Made by a program: the position numbers and the translations under genes
Shown: positions 39,141 to 47,345 of the stretch, in pieces
Layout of the letters: each line of letters begins with the position of its first letter
Position numbering within the stretch: the first letter of the stretch is position 1
Origin: a virus
Length of the DNA stretch: 56,646 bases
Reading direction: 5' to 3' (one strand)
IMG/VR virus record: IMGVR_UViG_3300035092_000017
Coordinates: 1 to 56,646 of that record
The notes under the pieces: model-generated
The model's database searches: none
Seen by the model: the letters and a program-made list of their open reading frames with translations, nothing else
Told to the model about the DNA's origin: nothing

Positions 39141-40469
39141 CTATTCTCCTTCCGAGCAGAAGGAATTGTAAGGCGTCAAGGTCTGGTAAACCATCGCCGG
39201 GCTGTCCTGACAGCGCGGGTTATTCACCACCGTCTGGGGTTCGCGTTGAGCGATGATGATCATTTCGATCTGGGGATAGTCTGTTACTGCCCCAAGCTCG
39301 AATTCACCCAGTAGATAGCCATAGTTGCCCTTGTCGTTCTGGTATTCGCAAACCTTGCCGTTGTTCGGGTCGGTGAACCGGAAATAATCCGGGGATTTCC
39401 ACATCCATTTGCCGGCCAGCGAACGGGCCATGTTGAACTTCATCTCCGGGTTGACCGGGGAAATGTCGCCCGCAAACACCGTGCGCGCATCCCGATTGTA
39501 GACGTGATACATCTGGTAAGGCGCATTTTTGTAAGCGGTATCGAACTCCGGTTTCTTGCCCACGGTCGCCGCCACATTCTGGTAAGGCCATACCCGCTGC
39601 AACACGCCATTGCCGATGTGCTGGAAGCGCAACGGTTCGGGGTCCAGCTTGAACATCCAGTTGCCAATCCGTTTCTGCATTAGGCCGTACTCGAAGTAGC
39701 GCCCGCCGCGTTCATAATCGTTGATCGCATATTGCGTGACCAGGGTAGGGTTCTGCACTGAAAGATCCCGGTGCGTCTGTAAATCGGTGGTGACAGCGAA
39801 TGTGCCTTGCGGCAGAAATTCGTTGTTGAAATAACCGTTGTATTGCAGGTTCTCGATGTGGTTGTCGAGATACTGCATGGTCAATTTAGAGGTTGGCAGA
39901 TTGCCTGTTCCGCCCAAATCGATCTTGGTGCAATTGGCCAAGAACATAGCTGGAGTCACCGCGACGGTGGTCAGGGCTGAACCGGCGATGTGGAGCACAT
40001 CGGCTTGGCGCACCGAGAGCAGTCGGAGGAAATCGGAGATGATCGAATCTGGTTCTTTCTTCAGGCCATCAATGATGCCCGCCAATTGGCTGATCACTTC
40101 TTCGACGTTGCGAAGCTGATCGTAACATAGCGGTTGTGTCTGGTAATCCCGGTGATACCGCACGTAGGTGTAGCGCGTCGATCCCCAGCCGATAATTGAA
40201 CGGTTCGGCGCACAGAGGGCATCGCAACCTGTGGCGGTTCCAGATCCGCCGACCGTCACTTCATCCCAACAACCGTCGTCATTGGGTCGGGTGACGTGCA
40301 CTTTATCGCGCGTATGCGTGGTGCCTGTGCCGGTGGGCCAGACTTGGGAGCGGTACATGTTCGAGTAAACGTAAGACCAAGGAAATCGGTCCTTCGTTAG
40401 CTCTTTATCGAAGTCGGGGGTTCGACGAAATAACGTCGCATTTATCTGTTTGCATTGCTCGGCATTCAA
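39141..40469 (-). CDS. major capsid protein (putative)
   Basis: Encodes 442 aa with a TTG start at 40469 (no ATG in range; an in-frame stop at 40511 limits it). Size, lack of signal peptide and position at the head of a structural operon fit a major capsid protein. A middle part (YLDNHIENLQYNGYFNNEFL, TQYAINDYERGGRYFEYGLM) and the C-terminal region (MKFNMARSLAGKWMWKSPDY) look like the conserved beta domains of podoviral capsids. I have no clear HK97-type signature, so the call rests on context. Its mRNA has a long structured leader (40492-40655). Confidence 0.68.
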   Translation of the reverse strand: MNAEQCKQINATLFRRTPDFDKELTKDRFPWSYVYSNMYRSQVWPTGTGTTHTRDKVHVTRPNDDGCWDEVTVGGSGTATGCDALCAPNRSIIGWGSTRYTYVRYHRDYQTQPLCYDQLRNVEEVISQLAGIIDGLKKEPDSIISDFLRLLSVRQADVLHIAGSALTTVAVTPAMFLANCTKIDLGGTGNLPTSKLTMQYLDNHIENLQYNGYFNNEFLPQGTFAVTTDLQTHRDLSVQNPTLVTQYAINDYERGGRYFEYGLMQKRIGNWMFKLDPEPLRFQHIGNGVLQRVWPYQNVAATVGKKPEFDTAYKNAPYQMYHVYNRDARTVFAGDISPVNPEMKFNMARSLAGKWMWKSPDYFRFTDPNNGKVCEYQNDKGNYGYLLGEFELGAVTDYPQIEMIIIAQREPQTVVNNPRCQDSPAMVYQTLTPYNSFCSEGE

Positions 40470-40491
40470 AGAAATTTTTCTTTCTATTAGC

Positions 40492-40655
40492 CCAAACGGG
40501 CGGTTGATCTACGTTTGGAGTTTTGAAGGAGCAACCCTTCACCCAGCGGAGATGCTGGGCCTGCCGTGGCGAACTTTTGATTCCCACGACCGCTTTTTTA
40601 CGATTTAGATTTCCTGTCTAAACCGCTTCTGTTGAGAGCGTCCACCCGAAGGTGG
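40492..40655 (-). promoter_or_regulatory. five-hairpin 5' leader of the capsid mRNA
   Basis: In the 215-bp gap upstream of the capsid gene the leftward strand can form, in order: CCACC-TTCG-GGTGG (40642-40655, a C(UUCG)G tetraloop), CGGTTTAGA/TCTAAATCG (40601-40625), CCCAGC/GCTGGG (40542-40559), GAAGG/CCTTC (40525-40540), and CCAAACG/CGTTTGG (40492-40518). A message this structured could be stabilised against RNases or regulate the TTG start. Confidence 0.65.
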
Positions 40656-40684
40656 CAACACGAATCATTACTCTGGCGTAACTG

Positions 40685-41251
40685 CTAAATCTGATAATCA
40701 GATTCAGCAATAGGTAAATCTCCCTGTTGCAAGGAGTGCAGATGGCTGGCTGCCCATTTTTTCATTACCGTGAATACGTACTTTGATTCATCCTCTAGGC
40801 TCATCTTCTTATGAATCATAGGATTGGATTTCAACAGCTTTAATTCGGTTGTCACCTTTACCAACTGCTCCTGTAGTGCTCTTGGAACGCCCTGAATGCC
40901 TTCAGCGTTTCCTTCGACAAAAATATTTGACTTGGTGAGTCTCCAAACAGTGATGGCATTTTTGAATTTCTGCCAGTGGGCCATTCCTTCTTCCTCGATA
41001 TTGGTTTTACATTCAGGGACCATGGAATGGATAAATTCGTGACAACCTCGGCAAAGAATAACTAGATGTTGCTGTGTGGTATCATAAATATTTTCTGGAT
41101 ACCAGATGTGGTGGGCATCATTTGAGATGGATTCATCTTTGCAGATTTGGCATTTAGCCTTTTCTCGAACAAGGGCTTCAAGGCGAACTGTTTGCCACTG
41201 TTCAGATTTTAAATAGCCGAAGCGGTATGCGTGTTTGGACTCGATGCTCAT
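40685..41251 (-). CDS. HNH endonuclease, 188 aa
   Basis: Start at ATG 41251 (MSIESKHAYRFGYLKSEQWQ). The core holds AKCQICKDESISNDAHHIWY and LVILCRGCHEFIHSM, an HNH with two Cys pairs. The C-terminus is helical. It is the first gene of the capsid transcript and divergent to the XRE regulator. It could be a mobile homing gene or a packaging-associated HNH; the absence of nearby terminase genes argues for the former. Confidence 0.8.
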   Translation of the reverse strand: MSIESKHAYRFGYLKSEQWQTVRLEALVREKAKCQICKDESISNDAHHIWYPENIYDTTQQHLVILCRGCHEFIHSMVPECKTNIEEEGMAHWQKFKNAITVWRLTKSNIFVEGNAEGIQGVPRALQEQLVKVTTELKLLKSNPMIHKKMSLEDESKYVFTVMKKWAASHLHSLQQGDLPIAESDYQI

Positions 41252-41303
41252 TGGTTTAGATTGTACTTGACGAGAGGACGCAACTTCAAGGACTATCGCG
41301 CCG

Positions 41304-41483
41304 TTGAACACAACTTTAGGGCAAAAACTTCGTAAGTGGCGAGGCAGCAAACGCCAGAAAGAAGCCGCTGCTGAACTAAACGTATCCATTAGGACTTACC
41401 AAAATTGGGAGCAGGATGTTTTCGTTCCAAAAGAAATGGCATTGGCCGAACTACTCCGTCGCATGGAGAGGCTTGTGAAGTGA
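41304..41483 (+). CDS. XRE/Cro-type HTH regulator, 59 aa
   Basis: Starts with TTG 41304, after an AAGGA 12 nt upstream. Contains LGQKLRKWRGSKRQKEAAAE, then LNVSIRTYQNWEQD, then VPKEMALAELLRRM: the Cro/C1 HTH, with Gln18, Ala21-Ala22, Val27-Ser28 and the recognition helix R30-T31-Y32. The stop overlaps the next start (GTGA). Divergent from the capsid operon with only 52 bp between, so a two-way regulator of capsid and glycan genes is likely. Confidence 0.8.
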   Translation: MNTTLGQKLRKWRGSKRQKEAAAELNVSIRTYQNWEQDVFVPKEMALAELLRRMERLVK

Positions 41484-41764
41484 AATCAGCCGAACAGTGG
41501 TGCCATGATCTCCTTGACGACTGGATGGCAGGTAAACGCCCAAGTCCTGAAAAAGTGAAGCATTACGAGTTCACCGTTGAAGACATTCGGAAAATCCAGG
41601 CCAATGCCTTGCGCTGGGCCACTCAAGAGGTTGAACGAACCAAAGTCTTGTTTACTGACAGCATCAATTTCGAGGACGGCTATGAAGCCGCTAAAAAATA
41701 CTTGATTTCACGTTTCAGCGAACAGGCCAACCAACTCGACCCACAAAATGAAAAACATCACTGA
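41480..41764 (+). CDS. unknown 94-aa protein; paralogue of the 29449 gene
   Basis: GTG 41480 overlaps the XRE stop. Contains IRKIQANALRWATQEVERTK and EQANQLDPQNEKHH; the same segments occur at 29449-29835, without the latter's zinc end. Function unknown. Confidence 0.65.
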   Translation: MKSAEQWCHDLLDDWMAGKRPSPEKVKHYEFTVEDIRKIQANALRWATQEVERTKVLFTDSINFEDGYEAAKKYLISRFSEQANQLDPQNEKHH

Positions 41765-42047
41765 CACTGGCGGTTCGGCATTTCCATGCGCTGGCGCTGA
41801 AGCCGTTAATCCTGAATCTCTTGGGATTACGGCCTTGGATTACTTCGCATCCCACGAAGTCACCCAACCGCCAAAAAATTTTATGATGCGCGAATTAGGC
41901 AACGGTGTGGCGCACACCCTCGGTCCCAAAGGCCAGAAGATCCCGACTGGCCCGCCATCCCCGGAAGACATCGCGGCAGCACTAGCCAAGTGGCGCTATC
42001 TCTGTGCGGAAAAGATGCTGGATGAAAGGCAGCGACGGACGTTGTGA
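41748..42047 (+). CDS. conserved phage protein, 99 aa
   Basis: Contains TGGSAFPCAGAEAVNPESLG, then ITALDYFASHEV, and ends WRYLCAEKMLDERQRR. This is a widespread family of phage proteins (usually 'GG.AFP.....GMTLRDYFA...L' plus a final Tyr-x-x-Ala helix) of unknown function. Overlaps the previous gene by 17 bp. Confidence 0.78.
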   Translation: MKNITDTGGSAFPCAGAEAVNPESLGITALDYFASHEVTQPPKNFMMRELGNGVAHTLGPKGQKIPTGPPSPEDIAAALAKWRYLCAEKMLDERQRRTL

Positions 42048-42358
42048 CCCCGGAAGAAATCAAATCCAGCATCAGTATTCGCCAGCACGTGGATGTAAAC
42101 GGTGATACGACCTTCACTGGCACGCTTGAAATTCGAGCGGATTTGATGGTGTCGCGTCACGCTTATAAGAGTGAGAAGCATGTTGAGGAAATAGAGAACA
42201 TCATCAGGGCAAAAATCCTTGGAGCAATCTTTTCGGATCGGCGCAAGGAGCTGATGGGTGCTTTAAGGGAATATAGCCAGTATCACTTTGCAGTGGGTGA
42301 TCCTGCGAAGGTAGCTCAGTCGCAGGACAAACTTCTGGCCTTCGTGAATTACTTGTGA
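42044..42358 (+). CDS. unknown 104-aa protein
   Basis: GTG 42044 overlaps the previous stop. Reads MTPEEIKSSISIRQHVDVNG; beta-rich first half (DTTFTGTLEIRADLM), helical second half (EEIENIIRAKILGAIFSDRR). Overlaps the GT9 gene by 4 bp. Function unknown. Confidence 0.65.
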   Translation: MTPEEIKSSISIRQHVDVNGDTTFTGTLEIRADLMVSRHAYKSEKHVEEIENIIRAKILGAIFSDRRKELMGALREYSQYHFAVGDPAKVAQSQDKLLAFVNYL

Positions 42359-43716
42359 ACCAGAAAATCTATTGTTGTCTCGGAAGGCTTGGCGATGTGC
42401 TTGCTTTCCTTCCCGTGCTTCATGCCGAATTCAAAAACGGCAATCGGTGCGGCATGATGGTCGCCAAAGAATTCGCTGGCGTGCTGGACGGCATCTCGTA
42501 CGCCGATAAGATCGAATATCCAGGTCAATGTTACGAGATTGATCGCGCAATGGCACAAGCTTGGCAACTCAGTCCATCGGTGCAATGTGTCCAGGTCGCC
42601 GGTCCATCGGAGTTGGTCAAGAAGTTCACTTATCAGCCAGCGGGATTGGAAAAGGCAGTGACGGATTCCTTTACGAAGGAATCGTGGAGAATGGCTGGCC
42701 GGTTGGATTTGTGGAAAACTCAACCACCACTCATCATTGATCGGCGCGATAGCCAACGAGAATCCGAACTGCTGAAAGATTTCCCGAAAAAGAAGAAAGT
42801 GATTCTGATTTCAGCCGGTGGCACTACCAGCCCGTTTCCTTATCACGATCTATTGTTCAAGATTCTCCAAATCAATTTTCAGCCGAAACATGTGGTGGTG
42901 GATCTGGCCCGATTTCACGCGGAACGCATCTATGATCTGCTGGCTTTATATGAACGGGCGCATTGCCTAGTAGCTTGTGATTCCGCTCCGCTGCATCTAG
43001 CTCATGCTTGCCCCAATCTGCCGGTAGTGGCTTTAGCCAACGATTCTCCTTCACTGTGGCATGGTTCACCGTGGCGAGCTAATCACATTGCTTACATCCG
43101 ATACAAAGACTTCGCATTGCGAGCCTGCGAGATGTTAGACGCTATCGAAGGCATTGGCGGATTTGGCACACTAAAGGGCGCTTCGGGCAAACGGCGCATC
43201 GTTCATTGCTGGTCGCAATACGATGTTTCTACCGACAACAAGGAGCGGCATGAAGTCGCCGTCAATAATTGGAAAGAGAATTACGGCAGTGGCAATTGGG
43301 TTGCCGCCAAGATTGATTTTGGTGCGTTGGGCAAGGACTCCAAAACTATCCTGAAAGATGACCGGCGATTTCCCAGCCTGAAAGAAGTAATTCGGCTGGC
43401 TACCTTCCGCACCCGTGATGAAGATGTTATTTGCCTGACTCGTGGAGATACCTGCTGGGACTCTCTGGATGACGCGTTGCTGGCTAATGCACCCTGCTAC
43501 GCGCATCGCTGCTTGCGTGACGAGTCAGGCCATACTACTTGGCATCCTGCCGTGGACCTGTTCGCCTTCACTAAACTTTGGTGGAATGAACATGGGCGGG
43601 AATTGCCGGATCTTCTGTTATCAAAAGACCCGTATTGGTCGAGATGCCTTTACGAACTTATTAAACTTCACGGAGGAAAAGAATTACCAAATGCGATATG
43701 GCGAAGATGGAAGTAA
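42355..43716 (+). CDS. GT9-like glycosyltransferase (heptosyltransferase-type) with C-terminal extension
   Basis: Encodes 453 aa, GTG start. The N-terminus YCCLGRLGDVLAFLPVLHAE is the GT9 N-terminal block (RLGDxxxxxP), and AHCLVACDSAPLHLAHACPN is the C-terminal donor-binding block, with NLPVVALANDSPS following. From about residue 275 an extra 170-residue domain (VHCWSQYDVSTDNKERH, DVICLTRGDTCWDSLDDALL) resembles the start of another GT-A or sugar-binding region. Sits first in the glycan operon. Confidence 0.78.
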   Translation: MNQKIYCCLGRLGDVLAFLPVLHAEFKNGNRCGMMVAKEFAGVLDGISYADKIEYPGQCYEIDRAMAQAWQLSPSVQCVQVAGPSELVKKFTYQPAGLEKAVTDSFTKESWRMAGRLDLWKTQPPLIIDRRDSQRESELLKDFPKKKKVILISAGGTTSPFPYHDLLFKILQINFQPKHVVVDLARFHAERIYDLLALYERAHCLVACDSAPLHLAHACPNLPVVALANDSPSLWHGSPWRANHIAYIRYKDFALRACEMLDAIEGIGGFGTLKGASGKRRIVHCWSQYDVSTDNKERHEVAVNNWKENYGSGNWVAAKIDFGALGKDSKTILKDDRRFPSLKEVIRLATFRTRDEDVICLTRGDTCWDSLDDALLANAPCYAHRCLRDESGHTTWHPAVDLFAFTKLWWNEHGRELPDLLLSKDPYWSRCLYELIKLHGGKELPNAIWRRWK

Positions 43717-44180
43717 AATTATCCCAATCCGATATTGATCGGTTTTTTCAAAAAATCAGGAAGACCGATAGCTGCTGGCTTTGGACTGGCGCACTTTATG
43801 GCGCTGGAAGATATGGTCAATTTTGGGCTAAGGGCGACATGCACTTGGCTCATAGGATTTCTTGGATGATTCATTTTCAAGAGATTCCAAAAGGGTTTTT
43901 CGTATGCCACAAGTGCGATGTGAAGCAATGCGTTAATCCTGATCATCTATTTGTTGGATCTCCAGCCGATAATATTGATGACATGGTTAGGAAAAAAAGA
44001 TGCAATCCGCCTATTGGTGAACGAAGCGGAACAGCTAAGTTGACAACGGCTCAAGTTCTGGAAATTCGCAGAAAATATGCTGGCGGAAATGTCACGCAGA
44101 AGGAATTGGGAATTTTGTACGGGGTGGCTGACACGGCAATTTGTAGAATCATAACAGGTAGGCGCTGGGCGCATATATGA
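43698..44180 (+). CDS. HNH endonuclease within the glycan operon
   Basis: Encodes 160 aa (ATG 43698, overlapping GT9 by 19 bp; ATG 43707 is an alternative). RFFQKIRKTDSCWLWTGALY, HKCDVKQCVNPDHLFVGSPA and a C-terminal HTH (QKELGILYGVADTAICRIIT) match one unit of the tandem HNH gene at 12082. Same strand as the operon and coupled at its end (ATGA), so it is tolerated there; no flanking repeats as strong as for the other two. Confidence 0.85.
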   Translation: MAKMEVKLSQSDIDRFFQKIRKTDSCWLWTGALYGAGRYGQFWAKGDMHLAHRISWMIHFQEIPKGFFVCHKCDVKQCVNPDHLFVGSPADNIDDMVRKKRCNPPIGERSGTAKLTTAQVLEIRRKYAGGNVTQKELGILYGVADTAICRIITGRRWAHI

Positions 44181-45151
44181 ACGAACCTGGTTACGTGGTT
44201 CATAACGGTCAATTGGCTAAGGCGTGGCTTGAAAAAATAGGCCGTGTGGCCCTGTTCCCGGCTGTCTCTAGCCAGATACCCGCCGTGCAGATCAATCCAA
44301 AGGCGCTTCATCCATTCGGTTACAACGGCAGCTTGATTCGGTTTGAGGGTCGTTTGCTGTTGGCTTACCGCTATCACGTCGATAACAAACTGAGCACGAA
44401 ATTAGCGGTGGCGGAACTGGACGATAATTTCAACGTCATCCGAAATTCTAATCTGGAGATTGCAGGCAATCATCAATCGAGCGAAGATCCGCGTTTATTC
44501 ATCTATCAAGGAAAGCTTTGGATGAGTTACGTCTGTTCGACATGGCCATCGCAGAATCCGGTCTGTGTCACCAAGTACGGGATGTTGAATCAGATCAGCA
44601 ACGGTTGGGGCATTGTGCCGCAGACCGAGAAGCAGCCGGCCTATGGGAAGAATGACGGCACCAGTCTGGAAAAGAATTTCATTTTCTGGGAGCATTTTAG
44701 TGGGGAACTTTATTGCATTCACCGCAGTTTGCCTGAACAGGTGATCATGGGGCGGGATTGCGAATTGAAATCACCAGCACCGCGTTGGGCTTGGGGCGAG
44801 ATTCGCGGTGGTTGTTCCCCGTTGCCGTGGCAAGGCAAACTGTTGCGCTTCTTCCATTCCTCGCTGGATTTCGAGCAGCCACCGGCCCGCAGGCGTTACT
44901 TCATGGGAGCAGCTTTGATGGAACCAGATGCACCGTTCAGGACATTGGCGGTGAGTAAGAAACCTATTTGCGTGGGAAGTGAAATTGATGACCTGACGGT
45001 GGAACAGCGAGGGGAAGCGTTGAGCTACAAGGAGAAGGTCATCTTCCCAATGGGAGCGATCATGTTGGGAGACGGATTCGTGGTATCGGCAGGCTGCAAC
45101 GATAGCTCAGTGCTGCTGTTGAAGATTGGACCGAAGGATCTCAACTTATGA
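44177..45151 (+). CDS. GH130-like five-bladed beta-propeller (glycosidase/phosphorylase-type)
   Basis: Encodes 324 aa. Repeated propeller phrases: NGSLIRFEGRLLLAYRYHVD, SSEDPRLFIYQGKLWMSYVC, EKNFIFWEHFSGELYCIHRS, IRGGCSPLPWQGKLLRFFHS, VIFPMGAIMLGDGFVVSAGC. These match the propeller of GH130 mannoside phosphorylases and related glycosidases; EDPRLF is typical of the active-site blade. In a phage it might trim or rebuild a glycan on the virion, or degrade host glycan. Activity needs testing. Confidence 0.7.
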   Translation: MNEPGYVVHNGQLAKAWLEKIGRVALFPAVSSQIPAVQINPKALHPFGYNGSLIRFEGRLLLAYRYHVDNKLSTKLAVAELDDNFNVIRNSNLEIAGNHQSSEDPRLFIYQGKLWMSYVCSTWPSQNPVCVTKYGMLNQISNGWGIVPQTEKQPAYGKNDGTSLEKNFIFWEHFSGELYCIHRSLPEQVIMGRDCELKSPAPRWAWGEIRGGCSPLPWQGKLLRFFHSSLDFEQPPARRRYFMGAALMEPDAPFRTLAVSKKPICVGSEIDDLTVEQRGEALSYKEKVIFPMGAIMLGDGFVVSAGCNDSSVLLLKIGPKDLNL

Positions 45152-45369
45152 CCAGCTTAAATCAATTGGAAAAGTTCATCGAGGAAACCAAACCGGAAGT
45201 GATGCACGTTGCTGCCAGCGAGGTATGTCAGCATCGGGAGACTGAACCTGTCGAATCACATTGGTCGAACATCGACCCGATTCGTAAGTGCAAAGATTGT
45301 GGGCGAATCAAATTTTCGTCTGAGTCCAAGTTCCGGGAATTGGAAATCGAATTCGATAGATTTTTTTGA
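45148..45369 (+). CDS. small protein with Cys site, 73 aa
   Basis: The first half is helical (LNQLEKFIEETKPEVMHVAA) and the second has a short CKDCGRIKFSSESKF motif with an earlier Cys, like a small zinc ribbon of the phage 'KCKDCG' family. Coupled at both ends. Function unknown. Confidence 0.65.
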   Translation: MTSLNQLEKFIEETKPEVMHVAASEVCQHRETEPVESHWSNIDPIRKCKDCGRIKFSSESKFRELEIEFDRFF

Positions 45370-45371
45370 GC

Positions 45372-45980
45372 ATGACCCAACTCTTTCAACAGATCGAATC
45401 GCTCATCCCCAAGCTGCATGGGTGGGCGACGGTGAAGAAATGCCAGATGCTTGCCGCCTCAGTGATCGCGCTGCAACCTGAAACCAGTATAATCATCGGA
45501 GTCTGGGGAGGCAGAGATACGTTCGCTCTAGGATTGGCGCACAAGTTCATCGGCAAAGGTCGAGTGATGGCGATTGATCCATGGGCTTCGGTGGCAAGTG
45601 CTCAAGGCCAAACCACCAATGCGGATAAACAATGGTGGGCCAACATTGATCACGAATTAGTCTATAACGATTTCCTGAAGAATCGCACGGAACTCGGATT
45701 GAATGATACCGTGTTGGTTTACCGGATGATTTCGGATTATGCCGATGTGCCGAAACGGATCGATGGCGTACTGGTCGTGGATGGCAACCACGGGCCGAAC
45801 GCTATTACTGATGTGGATCGATTCGTACCGAGTGTGGCTACTGGAGCAGTGGTGTTATTAGACGATAAAAATTGGTCCGGGGGGTACGTAGCCAAGGCGA
45901 TTGAGAAGATCAAGACGATGGGATTCCGGTCACTTTATGAGGTCGATACCAGTGAAATGTTTCAGAGGATTTCAGGATGA
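45372..45980 (+). CDS. class I SAM-dependent methyltransferase
   Basis: Start at ATG 45372; a TTG at 45366 is possible. SIIIGVWGGRDTFALGLAHK is motif I (glycine loop), VMAIDPWASVASAQGQ is motif II (acidic Asp binding the ribose), VLVVDGNHGPNAITDVDRFV and VVLLDDKNWSGGYV follow as in Methyltransf_24 enzymes. In a glycan operon it most likely O-methylates a sugar; other targets are possible. Confidence 0.8.
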   Translation: MTQLFQQIESLIPKLHGWATVKKCQMLAASVIALQPETSIIIGVWGGRDTFALGLAHKFIGKGRVMAIDPWASVASAQGQTTNADKQWWANIDHELVYNDFLKNRTELGLNDTVLVYRMISDYADVPKRIDGVLVVDGNHGPNAITDVDRFVPSVATGAVVLLDDKNWSGGYVAKAIEKIKTMGFRSLYEVDTSEMFQRISG

Positions 45981-46981
45981 AAAACATGCTCAGTATTGGC
46001 TATCTTACCTGCCGAAAGAATCCATGCTGGCAATGGTTTTTGGATAGCTTGGTAGCCCAGTCAGGTTGGCATCCATTCGATACTGAAGTTTTGATCTGCG
46101 ACTTCTGGATGCAGGAGATTCCGCATCTGAACTGGACCTTGGCTGACGTGTATTCGAGGAAGAAAGAGTTTACGGCTATCATCAACAAGTACATGAAGAT
46201 TTTGGTATTTCCGCCAAAACCGACAGTTTGGTCCGGGCCGTTCAGATTGACCCGAAATGATTATTTTAGTGCCTCGAATAGCAGGAATACAATCATCGCC
46301 CACGCCAGTGGCACGCACTTGGCGATTGTGGACGACCTTTCCGTTCTCATGCCGGGATGGTTAAGCGCATTTATGCAATCCATAGAGCAACGATACATTG
46401 TTTGTGGTGCTTTCCGTAAAGTGAAAGAGTTAGAGGTTGAGAATGGCACGGTTAAATCATTTGTGGATCATCCATCGGGCCACGATTCACGCTGGAAAAG
46501 TGGGCGGGAAGATAAAGCCGTAGATTGTCCCGGAAACTGGCTATTCGGTTGCTCACTGGGTGCGCCAGTAGACGCTTTCTTGAAGATTAACGGGTTTTTT
46601 GAGATGTGCGATTCGACTGGTATTGGGTTGGACGATTGCTCGTGCGGCATGGCGCTGGCTAACACTGGCCACAAGCTTAAATATGATCGTCGAATGCTCA
46701 CTCTCGAATCTGAAGAACGGCATCACCTAGAAAAGCCGATGCTTCGGATGGACAAGAACCGAGGCAAGGTGATCGAAGTCCGACCAGGGCTGACGCATCC
46801 CGACGAAAAGGGCCATGCGCTGGTAAAGTTGTTCCAGAATGCGAAATGGTTCCCGAATGATTTTGGCCCGTTCCCCGATCTGGCGGCGTTACGAAAGCAT
46901 GTGTTGGCGGGTGGCGCGTTTCCCGTGGTTAATAGACCTGTGACCGATTTTTATGACGGCCAACCGCTTTCTGAATTATGA
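45977..46981 (+). CDS. GT2-like glycosyltransferase (GT-A)
   Basis: Encodes 334 aa. SIGYLTCRKNPCWQWFLDSL begins the fold, NSRNTIIAHASGTHLAIVDD is the GT-A donor site with the DD pair, then VLMPGWLSAFMQSIEQRYIV; GNWLFGCSLGAPVDAFLKIN and GIGLDDCSCGMALANTGHKL are the late motifs of GT2 enzymes. Acts in the host cytoplasm on nucleotide sugars. Acceptor unknown. Confidence 0.75.
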   Translation: MKNMLSIGYLTCRKNPCWQWFLDSLVAQSGWHPFDTEVLICDFWMQEIPHLNWTLADVYSRKKEFTAIINKYMKILVFPPKPTVWSGPFRLTRNDYFSASNSRNTIIAHASGTHLAIVDDLSVLMPGWLSAFMQSIEQRYIVCGAFRKVKELEVENGTVKSFVDHPSGHDSRWKSGREDKAVDCPGNWLFGCSLGAPVDAFLKINGFFEMCDSTGIGLDDCSCGMALANTGHKLKYDRRMLTLESEERHHLEKPMLRMDKNRGKVIEVRPGLTHPDEKGHALVKLFQNAKWFPNDFGPFPDLAALRKHVLAGGAFPVVNRPVTDFYDGQPLSEL

Positions 46982-47175
46982 AACTGCGATCCTTTAATCT
47001 GGTATTCCATCGACTGAAAGCATGGGTGCCGATTCGCCGTCAGAAATCAAGGGTGACTACGGTTCAGACGGATATTGAATTCATCCGGTGGTATATCTGC
47101 CCGATGCCGTTTGCCACAATCGAAGTTCTATTTGAATGTCCGGTGCCGGATGAACAGAGAGGGAGGAATTGGTGA
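46978..47175 (+). CDS. unknown 65-aa protein
   Basis: Basic, with LVFHRLKAWVPIRRQKSRVT and IRWYICPMPFATIEVLFECP. The start overlaps the GT2 stop (ATGA). It may be an accessory to the glycosyltransferases. Function unknown. Confidence 0.6.
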   Translation: MKLRSFNLVFHRLKAWVPIRRQKSRVTTVQTDIEFIRWYICPMPFATIEVLFECPVPDEQRGRNW

Positions 47176-47345
47176 TGGTACGCTTCCATTTTATCCCGTC
47201 TCCTAAGCCTTGGTACTGGGTGTTCACTTTTTGGCGAAAGAAATGGATTAACTACGGCTGCTATCGTCCTGTTCATCCGGGAGAACCGGGATATGATGAA
47301 GCCCCTTATGAAATGGGATTTATGTTCGGAGATTCCAAACCATGA
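47175..47345 (+). CDS. unknown 56-aa protein
   Basis: ATG 47175 overlaps the previous stop. Trp- and Tyr-rich (PSPKPWYWVFTFWRKKWINY), then an acidic end. Couples by 4 bp to the next glycosyltransferase. Function unknown. Confidence 0.6.
   Translation: MVRFHFIPSPKPWYWVFTFWRKKWINYGCYRPVHPGEPGYDEAPYEMGFMFGDSKP

Noticed and set aside
43690-44180. Direct repeats around the HNH gene in the glycan operon
   Set aside because: Only a 5-bp ATATG match was found near both ends, which is expected by chance.
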